A DNA stretch of 64,000 nt from Vibrio sp. 10N.286.49.B1. GTDB lineage: Bacteria > Pseudomonadota > Gammaproteobacteria > Enterobacterales > Vibrionaceae. The notes beneath the pieces are model-generated. The model was not told where the DNA came from. It worked only from the letters and a program-made list of their open reading frames with translations, and made no database searches. Position 1 is the stretch's first letter. Every line of letters starts with the position of its first letter. Below, piece by piece: positions 1-9,501 of the stretch. The translations under genes and the position numbers were made by a program. The stretch covers positions 124,001 through 188,000 of the forward strand of contig NZ_MCUW01000012.1 in the NCBI RefSeq assembly GCF_002873335.1, written 5' to 3'.

Positions 1-3000
1 AAGCATCTCAGTTGGGTAACCGGTTTTCTCCGCTACCACGTCTAACATTACTTTTTCTGCGTCCGCTGTCGCGGCTGGTGCAGAAGTGACAGGTGCAGAG
101 ACCACTGGAGCAGGTGCAATTGGCGCCACTACTACTGGTGCTGGTTTCGCAGCCTGTGCTTGCGCGACCGGTGCTTGACGTTGTGGCGTAACTTGAGTCG
201 GTGCCGCGGCTTGAGTGACGGGCGCTGCGACTGGTTCATGAGAAACAGGTTCATGAGAAGCAGCCGCTTGGGTTACAGGAACTTGGGTTACAGAAGCCTG
301 AGCGACAGGCGCTGGTGCTTGCTGAGTCACGATAACAGGAGCCACAACTGGTGCTACTTGCGTCGCGGCTTGTCCTGTTAGCATCGTCAATGCAGACGTG
401 TTGCTGTTGGATTGCTGCTGTAAGTATTGTGCGTGCGCTTGAAGTGTTTGCGCTTGATGTTGATGGAACATTTCCATCGAACGCTGCAAGCTGTCTGGGA
501 TAGCAACACCGGCCGTGGCCATTTTTGCTTGCTCTGACATTAAGGTATTGAACGTATCCCCGTATTGCTGAGGAATCGCCAAGAACTGTTGATGTACTTC
601 AGCGGCTTGCTGTTGAGCGTTGAAGAAAGATTGTAGCGAAGACTCATCTACCGAGACCGCTTGCACTTGCTTAACTTGGGCAGCGACAGGCTGAGCCATC
701 GTTGCGCTCTGTGCGCTCTGTGCGGAAGCTTGCTCAGCCGCAACGGTGACAGGCACTTCCACGTATTCTGTTTTAATCACTTCTTTTTCCACAATCTTTT
801 CAACTTCAACTTCGACTTTTACTTCAACGATTTCCGTTTTTGCCGTTACGCTACCCGTCGCTAAAGACTTGTCCATCTTGTTACGAGTGGACGGGCTGAT
901 GTAGTTCGTTGCATTAAGCTTGATGTTCATCGGCGATGGCTTGGCAGGCGCGGCAATTGGCGCTTGGTACGGGTCAATATTGTCAAGAGCGACACCCGCA
1001 ACACAAAGCTGAACGGCAGCCAAACGTAACTGTTGGTCGCTGTCACCTTTAGGGCTTGGGTTGATACTGATAGTGCAAAGCGCTTCGCTCTTATCTGCCA
1101 GTGTTTTCTCTACCAACTTCTGAAGGATATTTTTAGGTCCAAACTCAACAAAGACGCGTGCGCCTGCTTCATACATTGCTTCAAGCTGCTCACTAAAGCG
1201 AACCGACTGCAGCATATGCTGTTTGAAAGCTTTCTTAATGGCTTTGCCATCTTTGCCGTGAAGTTTGCCCGTTGCATTCGCGTACAACGGCACGGTTGGT
1301 GCGCTGAACGTGGCTTTATCAATAGCGGTAGCGAACGGTTTTTGCGCATGGGCCACTAATGGCGTATGGAATGCCCCCGATACTGGCAATGCAATGGCTT
1401 TAAAACCTTGTTCTGTCAGCGCTGCTGCAGCTTGTTGTGCGGCATCGGTTGGGCCGGCAATAACCAATTGAGTCGGAGCATTGTAGTTCGCGATGCTTAC
1501 GCCCTCGAACGCACTAATGCACGCCTCAACGGCAGCAAGCTTGTCGGCATCCAGAATAACCGCGTACATGGTACCGCTGTCGCCTTGCTCTGGCGTTGCC
1601 GCCATGGCGTCGCCACGAGCAAACGCAAGTTGGTAGTAATCACCTTGTGAAATCACACCTGATGCACACAAGGCACTCAATTCACCAAAGCTGTGACCTG
1701 CGACCATGTCCGCTTTAAATCCAGCCTGAGTCATGATGTCGAACTGACCCATAGACAAGGTGCCGATAGCACTTTGCGCGTTGGCGGTATTGGTTAATAC
1801 CGATTGCTGTGCTTTCTCTGCGTCTGCAGTGAACGTTGGAATAGGGAAAAGAATCTGGGATAGCGCGGTTTTTTTATGCTGACCAAATACTTGATCGGCT
1901 TTCGCTAATTGTTGGCGCATTTCTGGGTAGTGACAAGCCAGTTCGCGACCCATGTTGAGGTACTGTGAACCTTGGCCGGCAAATAGCGCGGCAACCTTAG
2001 TCGTGCCCTTCTTCGCAATCAGCGCTGACTCACGGTAGCTTGTACCGTTAGGGAGCTGCCAATATGGCTTGTCTTGGCTGTCCATCATTGCGATAACTTT
2101 TGCTAACTGAGCTTGCAAGTCAGCGTGGTCTGTCACCACTAAGCCCAAACGAGCATGTGATGCGTCTAATTCGCGCAGTCCATGTTGCTCGGCCAGCGCA
2201 GTCAACTCAATCTTATTGTCGCTAACATTGCTAGCAATTTGCTTAAGGTCAGCGATGAGCGCGGCGCGAGTCGCAGCACTGAACAATAAGGTTTGTGGTA
2301 CTTGACGCTGACGGTACTGATCGCCGCGTGCATGCTCTTGGGTATATTCTTCTAATACCACGTGGAAGTTCGTTCCACCAAAGCCGAATGAGCTGATACC
2401 CGCACGACGCGGTGTACCGTCCACTCGACGCATCCAAGGACGCGTTTGGGTGTTGAGATAAAACGGTGAGTTTTCGATATCGAGCTTAGGATTCGGGCTA
2501 GAGACATTGATCGTGGCAGGCAATACCTTATGGTGTAGCGCCAACGCCGCTTTAATCAATCCAGCCGTACCGGCGGTTGATTTGGTGTGACCGATCTGAG
2601 ATTTCACCGAACCCAATGCAATGTGCTGCTTTTGCTCGTTATCTTCACTGAATACTGAGTTTAAACCACCAAATTCAGCCACGTCGCCCGCAGCCGTTCC
2701 GGTACCGTGCGCTTCTAGTAACCCAAGTGTATGCGGCGCAAAACCCGCATCATCGTAGGCACGTTTCAAGGCTTTGGCCTGACCTTCAGGACGAGGCGCA
2801 TAAATACTCTTAAACTTACCATCAGAAGATGAACCTACCCCTTTGATCACAGAGTAGATTCTATCACCATCACGCTCAGCATCTTCAAGACGCTTTAGCG
2901 CAACCATGCCAATACCTTCGCCAATCATCATCCCTTTCGAATCGATATCAAAAGGTTGAATGGTTTCGTTGGTGGTGAACGCGGGTGTCTTAGAGAAGCT

Positions 3001-3780
3001 CATGTACATGGTTGGTGAGTTATCAGTACACACACCACCAGTAATCATCATTTCACTGCGCCCTTCCACCAGCTCGCTCAATGCCATGCGCATTGCTGCC
3101 AGTGAACCTGCACACGCCGCATCAACAACGCAGTTAATGCCGCCAAGGTCGAAACGGTTAGCAATACGACCAGAAATCACATTACCCAACGAACCTGGGA
3201 ATGAGTTCTCCTCCCAGTGAATGTATTGGTCTTGGAATTTCTTAATCATCATTTCGCTGTCTTCGTCGCTAATACCACTGCTCTTGAAGACTTTCTTTAG
3301 TACTGGATATTGCAGACGAGCGTTTAGGCTTTGTGCAATTTTTTGACCACCACCCACGCCAAGCGTAATACCGATCTTGTCGCGATCATAGCCTTCAGGC
3401 AATTTCGCGTCTTCGAGCACTTCTTTCGCAACAATCAGCGATAGTAGCTGTGATGTATCAGTCAGCTCTAGGATATTTGGCGGTAAACCAAACTCCATTG
3501 GATTGAAATCAACCTCTGGGATAAAACCACCACGCTTACAATACGATTTGTCGGGTGTTGTTCTATCTGAATCGTAGTAATCCTCTGGACGCCAGTGTGT
3601 GTCCGGAACTTCAGTAATCGCATCAATTTTTTCGCTGATCAAATCCCAAAATTTGTTCAAGTATCGAGAGTTGGCAAACATGCTTGCCATACCAACAATC
3701 GCAATTGGCATATCTTTGAGGCGTTTATTCAGTCGAGTATCGTCTACTGATTCAGGTGTATTTGTATCGGGTTGGCTCAT
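1..3780 (-). CDS. pfaA: PfaA, polyunsaturated fatty acid synthase subunit A (3' end cut by window)
   Basis: Cytosolic megasynthase subunit that elongates and modifies ACP-bound acyl chains in anaerobic EPA/DHA-type synthesis. 1260 codons lie in the window, starting at an ATG preceded by TGGAG. Seen in order: a ketosynthase with active Cys223 in DAACAGS and the EAHGTGT and GHTKS histidine motifs, an acyltransferase with Ser697 in GHSFGE, then a long Ala/Pro/Gln/Thr/Val-rich linker with short repeats (SHEPV twice, many APV/TQ units). The frame runs off the edge at the start of the first tandem ACP domain (EKTGYPTEML). The rest of the ACP array, the ketoreductase and pfaBCD should lie to the left. 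The number of ACP repeats, which matters for yield, cannot be seen. Family match to PfaA is very strong along the N-terminus. Confidence 0.97.
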   Translation of the reverse strand, partial: MSQPDTNTPESVDDTRLNKRLKDMPIAIVGMASMFANSRYLNKFWDLISEKIDAITEVPDTHWRPEDYYDSDRTTPDKSYCKRGGFIPEVDFNPMEFGLPPNILELTDTSQLLSLIVAKEVLEDAKLPEGYDRDKIGITLGVGGGQKIAQSLNARLQYPVLKKVFKSSGISDEDSEMMIKKFQDQYIHWEENSFPGSLGNVISGRIANRFDLGGINCVVDAACAGSLAAMRMALSELVEGRSEMMITGGVCTDNSPTMYMSFSKTPAFTTNETIQPFDIDSKGMMIGEGIGMVALKRLEDAERDGDRIYSVIKGVGSSSDGKFKSIYAPRPEGQAKALKRAYDDAGFAPHTLGLLEAHGTGTAAGDVAEFGGLNSVFSEDNEQKQHIALGSVKSQIGHTKSTAGTAGLIKAALALHHKVLPATINVSSPNPKLDIENSPFYLNTQTRPWMRRVDGTPRRAGISSFGFGGTNFHVVLEEYTQEHARGDQYRQRQVPQTLLFSAATRAALIADLKQIASNVSDNKIELTALAEQHGLRELDASHARLGLVVTDHADLQAQLAKVIAMMDSQDKPYWQLPNGTSYRESALIAKKGTTKVAALFAGQGSQYLNMGRELACHYPEMRQQLAKADQVFGQHKKTALSQILFPIPTFTADAEKAQQSVLTNTANAQSAIGTLSMGQFDIMTQAGFKADMVAGHSFGELSALCASGVISQGDYYQLAFARGDAMAATPEQGDSGTMYAVILDADKLAAVEACISAFEGVSIANYNAPTQLVIAGPTDAAQQAAAALTEQGFKAIALPVSGAFHTPLVAHAQKPFATAIDKATFSAPTVPLYANATGKLHGKDGKAIKKAFKQHMLQSVRFSEQLEAMYEAGARVFVEFGPKNILQKLVEKTLADKSEALCTISINPSPKGDSDQQLRLAAVQLCVAGVALDNIDPYQAPIAAPAKPSPMNIKLNATNYISPSTRNKMDKSLATGSVTAKTEIVEVKVEVEVEKIVEKEVIKTEYVEVPVTVAAEQASAQSAQSATMAQPVAAQVKQVQAVSVDESSLQSFFNAQQQAAEVHQQFLAIPQQYGDTFNTLMSEQAKMATAGVAIPDSLQRSMEMFHQHQAQTLQAHAQYLQQQSNSNTSALTMLTGQAATQVAPVVAPVIVTQQAPAPVAQASVTQVPVTQAAASHEPVSHEPVAAPVTQAAAPTQVTPQRQAPVAQAQAAKPAPVVVAPIAPAPVVSAPVTSAPAATADAEKVMLDVVAEKTGYPTEML

Positions 3781-4476
3781 TATGAGTCTCCACTGGAAAT
3801 CACAGAGGGTGATGTCATGTTTTGATGCTGGGCTTTTGGGTATAGGAAAGAAAAATCTGTTGTAGATTTTAAAAAGCGCAGCCGAAAATTTAGGTTGCTA
3901 GCTATTGGCAACCAGGGTGAAATTCGACCTATAAAATGCAATTTATTGCACTTAGTGAGGTAATGGTTCATGCGCAACGTCTGCGCTGGCTAACTGGGGC
4001 GATGCTCATTAAATCCTGCTTAAAATACGACCAAGCTTGGCTCGTGACGTCGCGATAAAAATGATTAAGTATCTGTCATGGTTGAGCAGGCTACCGGACA
4101 CGGCTTTTTGATACAATGCTCATACCGTTCATGACCATCTCTTCAGACCAGTTGAAGCAAGACAAAAATACGATTAATGAACAAATAGGCACACTAAAGC
4201 ACTGATTAAAAAGAGATTAGAGCTATTACTCTATAATTTTACACAAGATTGTGACAAAATGCGATCTAGCTATCATTTTTATAAGTTTTGCAATTTTAGC
4301 CCTGATAAATAAGGGCAAAGAGCTAGATATATTAAAATAATCCTCGCAAGCCAAAATGCTATACTACGCTAGTTTCATGACACTAATCAGCTCAAAAATG
4401 TCGATAGATTCATTGCTATATAGCGGGTATGATTCGAGGGTTTTAAATACATAACTATACAATAAGGAGTAATTAT
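3781..4476. other. Divergent pfaA/pfaE intergenic region
   Basis: About 700 bp without a convincing gene separate the divergent starts of pfaA and pfaE. The region becomes AT-rich toward pfaE. Short frames overlapping the pfaA start show no recognisable protein. No pfaR-like regulator gene is present here. The segment must hold the promoters for both directions. Confidence 0.6.
4357..4365 (+). promoter_or_regulatory. Possible extended -10 promoter for pfaE
   Basis: TGCTATACT fits an extended -10 element (TGn followed by TATACT). It would give a leader of roughly 105 nt before the pfaE start. No good -35 box lies at the right distance, which an extended -10 can tolerate. This is inference from sequence only. 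Confidence 0.35.
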
Positions 4477-5430
4477 TTGGATGGTCGTTTAAAGGTCATA
4501 TTATGGCTCTGCCCTCTTCGCGACTTGCCAACAGAAGCTGAGCTTACCGGTGTAATAACGTCGTGGTTAAGCGATGAAGAATTGCACAAGGTCAACCGCT
4601 ACCGAAAGCAAGACTCTCAAGTTCAAGCGCTCTTTGTACGAGGTTTTTTACGTGCCATATTGTCTCAATATTCTGATATTAAGCCGGCACAATGGCGTTT
4701 TGAATACGGAGATAAAGGCAAGCCGCGGTTATGCTCGAAGCAAAAGCAACAAACCGGCCTGGACTTCAACCTAAGCCATAGCAAAGACCACTTATTGATC
4801 GGCGTTTTACAAAGTCATCATAGAGAACATACATTAGGTGTGGATATAGAGCACGCAAGACAAGGAACCGACATTTATTCAATCATGAGTCACTACTTTG
4901 CAAATAGTGAAGTTCAGGAATTGATGAGACTGGAAAAAAACGCACAACGCGAGCGTTTTTTTGATGTGTGGGCACTAAAAGAATCGTACATCAAGGCAAC
5001 GGGGAAAGGACTCGCTACTTCATTAAAGCGTTTCTATTTTGATTTTTCAAACCAGCAACGACAACACTTAACGCTTAATGAGACCCAAGGCCCTCAAAAA
5101 AAAGAACGTCATTTCGAAATATACCGCCAGCTTCCAATTATATTTATTGGCGATGACCATTCTCAAACAGAGGGTTCACAAGCAGAGCATGCATCAACCA
5201 ACAGTTGGGTGACCACCGAGAGAAGAACAACAAAAGATCCCGATACAGTAGATACAGTAGATACAGTAACTTTGCTTTCATCTACATCACATTGGCAAAG
5301 TATTCTTGGACGTCTGGATAGTGATTATCGCTTTGCTCTGACGGTGGGAGGGAGCAAAGGTGAAATTTTACTAGAGATGAATACCTTTACCCTAACCAAC
5401 CTAGAGCAAGAAAACTTAAATCAAGCATAA
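4477..5430 (+). CDS. pfaE: PfaE, Sfp-type 4'-phosphopantetheinyl transferase
   Basis: Transfers the phosphopantetheine arm of CoA to the serine of the PfaA ACP domains, which activates the PUFA synthase. The family motifs are present: GVDIE with the metal-binding Asp123, and WALKESYIKATGKGL around residues 165-179 with Lys168/Glu169. The start is TTG: AAGGAG ends 7 nt before it, while the nearby ATG at 4481 is out of frame and stops at once. The C-terminal third, after about residue 210, is low-complexity and polar and contains a DTV triplet repeat. It is unlike a compact Sfp core, so this protein is longer than many Sfp enzymes (317 aa). It is transcribed divergently from pfaA, its presumed substrate. 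Confidence 0.9.
   Translation: MDGRLKVILWLCPLRDLPTEAELTGVITSWLSDEELHKVNRYRKQDSQVQALFVRGFLRAILSQYSDIKPAQWRFEYGDKGKPRLCSKQKQQTGLDFNLSHSKDHLLIGVLQSHHREHTLGVDIEHARQGTDIYSIMSHYFANSEVQELMRLEKNAQRERFFDVWALKESYIKATGKGLATSLKRFYFDFSNQQRQHLTLNETQGPQKKERHFEIYRQLPIIFIGDDHSQTEGSQAEHASTNSWVTTERRTTKDPDTVDTVDTVTLLSSTSHWQSILGRLDSDYRFALTVGGSKGEILLEMNTFTLTNLEQENLNQA
5242..5268 (+). repeat. 9-bp tandem repeat (3 copies) inside pfaE
   Basis: Three perfect tandem copies of GATACAGTA encode part of a DTVDTVDTV stretch in the variable C-terminal region of PfaE. The unit is a multiple of three, so slippage would change protein length without breaking the frame. Confidence 0.9.
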
Positions 5431-5454
5431 AATATGCGAAGCTAAAACAGGTAA

Positions 5455-5474
5455 AGCGCTCACTATAGAGCGCT
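5455..5474. terminator. Hairpin between convergent pfaE and thioesterase genes
   Basis: AGCGCTC and GAGCGCT form a perfect 7-bp stem with a 6-nt loop, 25 nt after the pfaE stop. There is no clear T-tract, so it may be a weak or Rho-assisted terminator. Confidence 0.4.
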
Positions 5475-5574
5475 ACCTAGCGCCTAGCCAGACGCATCGT
5501 TTCAGGGAGATGTAAGGATTGGAGTTTCACGGCTATATGCTTCGACGGTATACCCATGAAATAAGGTTACCGCA

Positions 5575-5973
5575 TTACGGAAACATTGCCTTCAAAATAT
5601 CATCCGGTACCGGTTGCAGGCGTTTTTCTTTATCAAGGCACACCATTTCAATATCGCCGATGACAGCAGGCTTAGTCGCGCCCTTACGCCAAACTTCCTG
5701 CCGCCATAAGGTTTTGTACTTTCCATCCAACTCAAACGATGTGCGAATGTCACATATTTCCGCAAACTCTACGCCATCTTGAAAGGTCATATTCGCTTTA
5801 TAAACCGCAAAACCTAAACCATGGTTATTCCAAAGCTCTGCCAGCTTATCACTGCCAAGCACATGCTCGCGGGCACGCTCAAAGTACTTTAGAAAATTAG
5901 GATGATAAACCACCCCGGAGTGATCCGTATCTTCATAATAAATTTGTACGGGATGGTGAAAGGTCTTGCTCAT
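5575..5973 (-). CDS. Hotdog-fold acyl-CoA/acyl-ACP thioesterase, YbgC/4HBT type (Orf6-like)
   Basis: Predicted to hydrolyse acyl thioesters. The 132-aa product has the YbgC-type catalytic signature YYEDTDHSGVVYHPNFLKYFERAR near its N-terminus, with the catalytic Asp in EDTD. The frame is open further upstream, but the 47 extra codons are unlike the family and MSKTFHHPVQIYYEDTD is a normal start, so the start is placed at 5973. A hotdog thioesterase called Orf6 belongs to the pfa gene cluster of Photobacterium profundum. The position beside pfaE suggests that this one could release PUFA chains from the synthase. A general housekeeping YbgC role is the alternative, although no tol-pal genes are nearby. 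Confidence 0.85.
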   Translation of the reverse strand: MSKTFHHPVQIYYEDTDHSGVVYHPNFLKYFERAREHVLGSDKLAELWNNHGLGFAVYKANMTFQDGVEFAEICDIRTSFELDGKYKTLWRQEVWRKGATKPAVIGDIEMVCLDKEKRLQPVPDDILKAMFP

Positions 5974-6237
5974 TAGTCGATGATCTCGTGATTGGCTTAA
6001 GATTGATATTCGTTTCGCTGATGAGTTGCTTAAATAGCAACCACCAGCATAATTGTACTGCACAGCGTTGCACTCTACCCTATCTCTTTCTGTCACTTCA
6101 ATGAGCGCGGGCAAAGTTAATGACTAGTCAGACCTCAGAGGGGACAGTGGATGGGCTGATCTGTTTGAACTGTTAGGTGTTAGTCGCTATGAGCGGTAAC
6201 TTCTTGAGTAGTCGCGACCTGAGCCGTTGTAGTTTCA

Positions 6238-7434
6238 CTAGGAAGCCTTTTGCGACATGTGGCTTAGTGGGGGTTCAAAATACATCACGTCTTGGAACGC
6301 TCTTAGATCAAACAAGTATAAAATTGAATAGAGATGCTCAAATATCTCCGACTGGACCTCTTCAAAGTGATTCCAATCAGTATTTCGCGTAAAACAATAA
6401 ATCTCAATGGGCACCCCTTTCGCGGTTGCACTTTGCTGACGAACAATCATGGTGTGTTGATCATTAATGTCAGTGCGAGACTTAAGGTAGGCCTCGACGT
6501 ACAAGCGGAACAACCCTGCGTTTGTTATGCACCGTTTGTCAATATTATCACCCATTTCTTTGAGTTTATGGCTTTCACAAAGTTGTTGGATCTGAGTGCT
6601 AATCAGTGGTACGTGAGCCAACTGATTAACCTTATCCATCGTCAAGAACTTAATGCTACTGATGTCTAATGAGATTGACCTTTTTATGCGACGCCCCTGT
6701 GTGGTCATGCTTCGCCAGTTTTTTAACCCAACATTCAAGATCTCATAAGTAGGTATTATAGAGGTAGTTTTGTCCCAGTTTTCAACGGTAATAACACTTA
6801 AGGTGATGTCTTTAATAACGCCATCAGCGTCGTACCGTTCTACTTCGATCCAATCCCCTTTACGAACTAAACGATGTATGTTGATTTTAACGGCTGTGAC
6901 CATCCCTAAGATGCTGTCTTTAAAAACAAGTAACAACACCGCAGACATCGCACCAATACTACTCAAAAAAGCCATCGGTGGGATTTCCAGTAAAATAGCC
7001 AGCATCATAATAATCATCAACGCTGAGCTTGCGAGCTTAATCAGTTCCGCAAACGGCTTAATGGGTATATTAGTCAGCTCATCCTTGTCGGTAATCTTGG
7101 CCTCTAAAAAATCAAGTACTGAGTGCATCATGAGCACTGCGAATAAGATAACCCCGACTTCAGCTAGCTTGCTATACCACCCTTGCACACCAAAATAACG
7201 GAACCAAAAAATGGAAAAGACAAAGCCAACGAAGTACTGAGAACGATGAATAAATCTCACTTCATAGGTTTTTTTAACTCGATTCAATTTACAATCAAGA
7301 CCGCGAGTTAGCGTGGCGCGTACCAACCATGGGATGAGACAAAACGAGATGATGGTTGCTGCAATCTGAAAGAAATGCTTCTCCGTCTCAGAGAATGTTT
7401 GGTAAAGGCTTTTTAGATATTCAAGATAATCCAT
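6238..7434 (-). CDS. MscS-family mechanosensitive channel, YbdG-like
   Basis: Inner-membrane channel of the small-conductance mechanosensitive family, closest in layout to YbdG/MscM. The 398-aa protein has several N-terminal hydrophobic segments up to about residue 170. They are followed by the pore-lining helix region (GAMSAVLLLVFKDSILGMV) and the conserved beta domain (RKGDWIEVERYDADGVIKDITLSVITVENWDKTTSIIPTYEI, read in pieces). A larger cytoplasmic domain follows with a YbdG-style insertion (the stretch after ISLDISSIKFL). It is separated by 165 bp from the operon to its right and probably has its own promoter. It likely protects against osmotic downshock, a fit for a marine bacterium. Confidence 0.88.
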   Translation of the reverse strand: MDYLEYLKSLYQTFSETEKHFFQIAATIISFCLIPWLVRATLTRGLDCKLNRVKKTYEVRFIHRSQYFVGFVFSIFWFRYFGVQGWYSKLAEVGVILFAVLMMHSVLDFLEAKITDKDELTNIPIKPFAELIKLASSALMIIMMLAILLEIPPMAFLSSIGAMSAVLLLVFKDSILGMVTAVKINIHRLVRKGDWIEVERYDADGVIKDITLSVITVENWDKTTSIIPTYEILNVGLKNWRSMTTQGRRIKRSISLDISSIKFLTMDKVNQLAHVPLISTQIQQLCESHKLKEMGDNIDKRCITNAGLFRLYVEAYLKSRTDINDQHTMIVRQQSATAKGVPIEIYCFTRNTDWNHFEEVQSEIFEHLYSILYLFDLRAFQDVMYFEPPLSHMSQKAS

Positions 7435-7599
7435 AGTGAGATCTTATTTTAGGAGGAATGGAGATAGGTGCTGGAAGTCGCTTTCTACTGTCGTACTTGG
7501 CGATACTGTCATGCCGAGTCGTAACAGGTAATCCAATCACCTCGAGATATAGCGAAGGAAGGAGCACCTGTGTCTGGTTAATCATCAAAATGCTCAAGG

Positions 7600-8181
7600 C
7601 TATTGAGTGAGGCGTTTCAACTCGCTTTCTAAGTCATTCATTGCCTTTTGCGTTTTAAACTCTTCGTACATGGCTTCTTGGTCATTAGGATCTATCTGTG
7701 CACCAGTGCTCGCCACAAGGTCATCAAAATAAGTGGCTAACGTCGCGCTATCAAGAACCGCCATCGCACATACTTGACGCTGCCCAAAGATCTCGCCAAC
7801 GTCGAGTTTAACGATCTGAGAATGTCGTAACCTCACTTGTGATATTTGTTTACTTACCGATTCAAACGTCTCGCCAACCGAGGTTCCATCGGTATTGCTA
7901 ACCAATACCGTAGCATGGCGATCCATATTGGTTGCCTTCATATTAATTGATTGAATCAGGCTGGTTCTTGCTTGGCTCTCCGCTCTTTTTTTATCCAGAC
8001 TAAAGTTTCCTGATGACGAGGCACAACCTACCGCTGCTAATCCATCATCAACGGAAGGCGAATGTACCCAATCTCCTAACTGCTTTTGCTCATTGGCATG
8101 GGCAACCGTTACGGTTACCGTTAAAGACGTCATAACCAAGGTGAGCAGTGTTTGGGAAAATGACTTAGATCGACGTTGCAT
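7600..8181 (-). CDS. Secreted LPP20-domain protein (last gene of envelope operon)
   Basis: 193-aa exported protein with an N-terminal signal peptide (cut expected after VAHA, about residue 29). The next segment, VGCASSSGNFSLDKKRAESQARTSLIQSI, has the LPP20-family pattern: a short strand followed by an Ala-rich helix of the kind seen in FlgP. It has no lipobox cysteine, so it is probably soluble in the periplasm. The C-terminal 35 residues are charged and helical. It starts 9 nt after the preceding gene ends and is the last member of the seven-gene operon. Its exact function is unknown. Confidence 0.7.
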   Translation of the reverse strand: MQRRSKSFSQTLLTLVMTSLTVTVTVAHANEQKQLGDWVHSPSVDDGLAAVGCASSSGNFSLDKKRAESQARTSLIQSINMKATNMDRHATVLVSNTDGTSVGETFESVSKQISQVRLRHSQIVKLDVGEIFGQRQVCAMAVLDSATLATYFDDLVASTGAQIDPNDQEAMYEEFKTQKAMNDLESELKRLTQ

Positions 8182-8190
8182 GGTGTACCC

Positions 8191-9501
8191 TTATTTCAAA
8201 ATCAATTTATTGTTTGAGATGGAAGACATCGATAGACCACGGTCTATCGCTTGCTCAATTCGTGGAACATAGGTTTGGGCCAATAACTGGGTATCTAATA
8301 AGGTTCTAAATTCAACTTGAACCTTGTCTTGCTGGTTCATAACCGTTGCTTCACTAAATAACGACTCTGAGCGCAGCCATTCGGTCAAGCCTGCAAACTT
8401 AGCAGGTGTTAAAACTGGCATGTCAATTGTGACCACCTTGCCGCCTAGCGTCGTGATGTGTTGCAACGCTTGCTCGACACTTACCGCAATCTCGTCTTGT
8501 GCTAATTCAAGGTTTACCGCAACAAGCCTAGACTCCACCACATCACTGTTTGGTAAGGTAATCATTTGCGGCACATTGGCCCAATGCGAGAGTTGCTGAG
8601 ACAACCTATCAAGCAGCTGCATGTTGAGTGATAACTGGGCGGTATCTTCTAGGGGAATAAGCTTAGAGCTTGCTTTTATTATGATGTCAGCGTTGTCTGC
8701 TCTTAAACTGGTAATATAGCCAAGCTCACTTATCATCGTAGCCAGTGATGAAGTGACTTGGTCACTCTCTGCGTAAATAAAGAATCTTGGTTTACCAGCA
8801 AGATAATAGTCGTCATCGATGAACTGTTTTAAAGCAACCACGTCAATATCGACATTCATCAAAACCGTAATTTGGTCGGCATTATCGGTTTTGCCGGTAT
8901 GATTAATTTGATCGAGCAATGTCCAATCTTTAATGAATGCTTGATGGGCTCGTGCCAGACTTTGATAAGGCTGAGCATCCACGACAAGTTGACTGATTGC
9001 CTGCATCACCGCCAGCTCAAAGGCATTATTTTGTGCAGTGTGAATAGCGGTCATAGAGCTTGAGGCATGCCCAACTGCTTCTATTCTGAAGCTGGCCTCA
9101 AGCGCTTCGTCATGCCAGATCCAATTCTCGCCATGGTCTGACGTATTGTTAAGTGGTAGCACTGCTGAAACGCAGCTTTCACTGCCTTGCAAGAAACTTT
9201 CACCCAGCGTTACGGTGAACTCGCCATTACCATGGGCTTGCTCAAACCCAGCGACGTCCCACAGTTGTGCCTCGTATTCTCTTACTTGCCTGCTGGTTAA
9301 TGCTGCATACGCCGTTCGATATGCCTCGACAGCTTGGGTGTTTGCCTGTACCTGTGCGCGCTCAATAACGGATGCACCCCGCCCATAGACGCAAGATGAA
9401 TAAACCAATTCGGCGTGGTCTTTTTGAAATATGAATTCACTGGCAGTGGCGTTCATAGACAAAAAGATGGCGCTAGATAGCGCCAATCTTAATATCATCA
9501 T
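8191..9501 (-). CDS. Periplasmic protein with FlgT-N/LPP20-like repeats (envelope operon)
   Basis: 436-aa exported protein with a signal peptide (MMILRLALSSAIFLSMNATA). I do not recognise it as a named family. Two segments, around residues 34-65 (RAQVQANTQAVEAYRTAYAA) and 140-175 (VGHASSSMTAIHTAQNNAF and following), show the glycine-strand plus Ala-rich helix pattern of FlgT N-terminal/LPP20 domains. Two long alpha/beta portions follow. The start codon overlaps the preceding stop by one base (TAATG), which implies translational coupling. Expected to be periplasmic, working with its lipoprotein neighbours. Confidence 0.6.
   Translation of the reverse strand: MMILRLALSSAIFLSMNATASEFIFQKDHAELVYSSCVYGRGASVIERAQVQANTQAVEAYRTAYAALTSRQVREYEAQLWDVAGFEQAHGNGEFTVTLGESFLQGSESCVSAVLPLNNTSDHGENWIWHDEALEASFRIEAVGHASSSMTAIHTAQNNAFELAVMQAISQLVVDAQPYQSLARAHQAFIKDWTLLDQINHTGKTDNADQITVLMNVDIDVVALKQFIDDDYYLAGKPRFFIYAESDQVTSSLATMISELGYITSLRADNADIIIKASSKLIPLEDTAQLSLNMQLLDRLSQQLSHWANVPQMITLPNSDVVESRLVAVNLELAQDEIAVSVEQALQHITTLGGKVVTIDMPVLTPAKFAGLTEWLRSESLFSEATVMNQQDKVQVEFRTLLDTQLLAQTYVPRIEQAIDRGLSMSSISNNKLILK

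Noticed and set aside
1033..1650. Several long frames inside pfaA on both strands
   Set aside because: They are shadows of the pfaA coding frame, which carries all catalytic motifs.
3780..3977. 65-codon minus-strand frame reading into the pfaA start
   Set aside because: It is in another frame from pfaA, overlaps its RBS and start, and shows no family features.
7466..7569. AGGTGCT and AGCACCT 7-bp arms about 90 bp apart
   Set aside because: Too short and too far apart to be meaningful.
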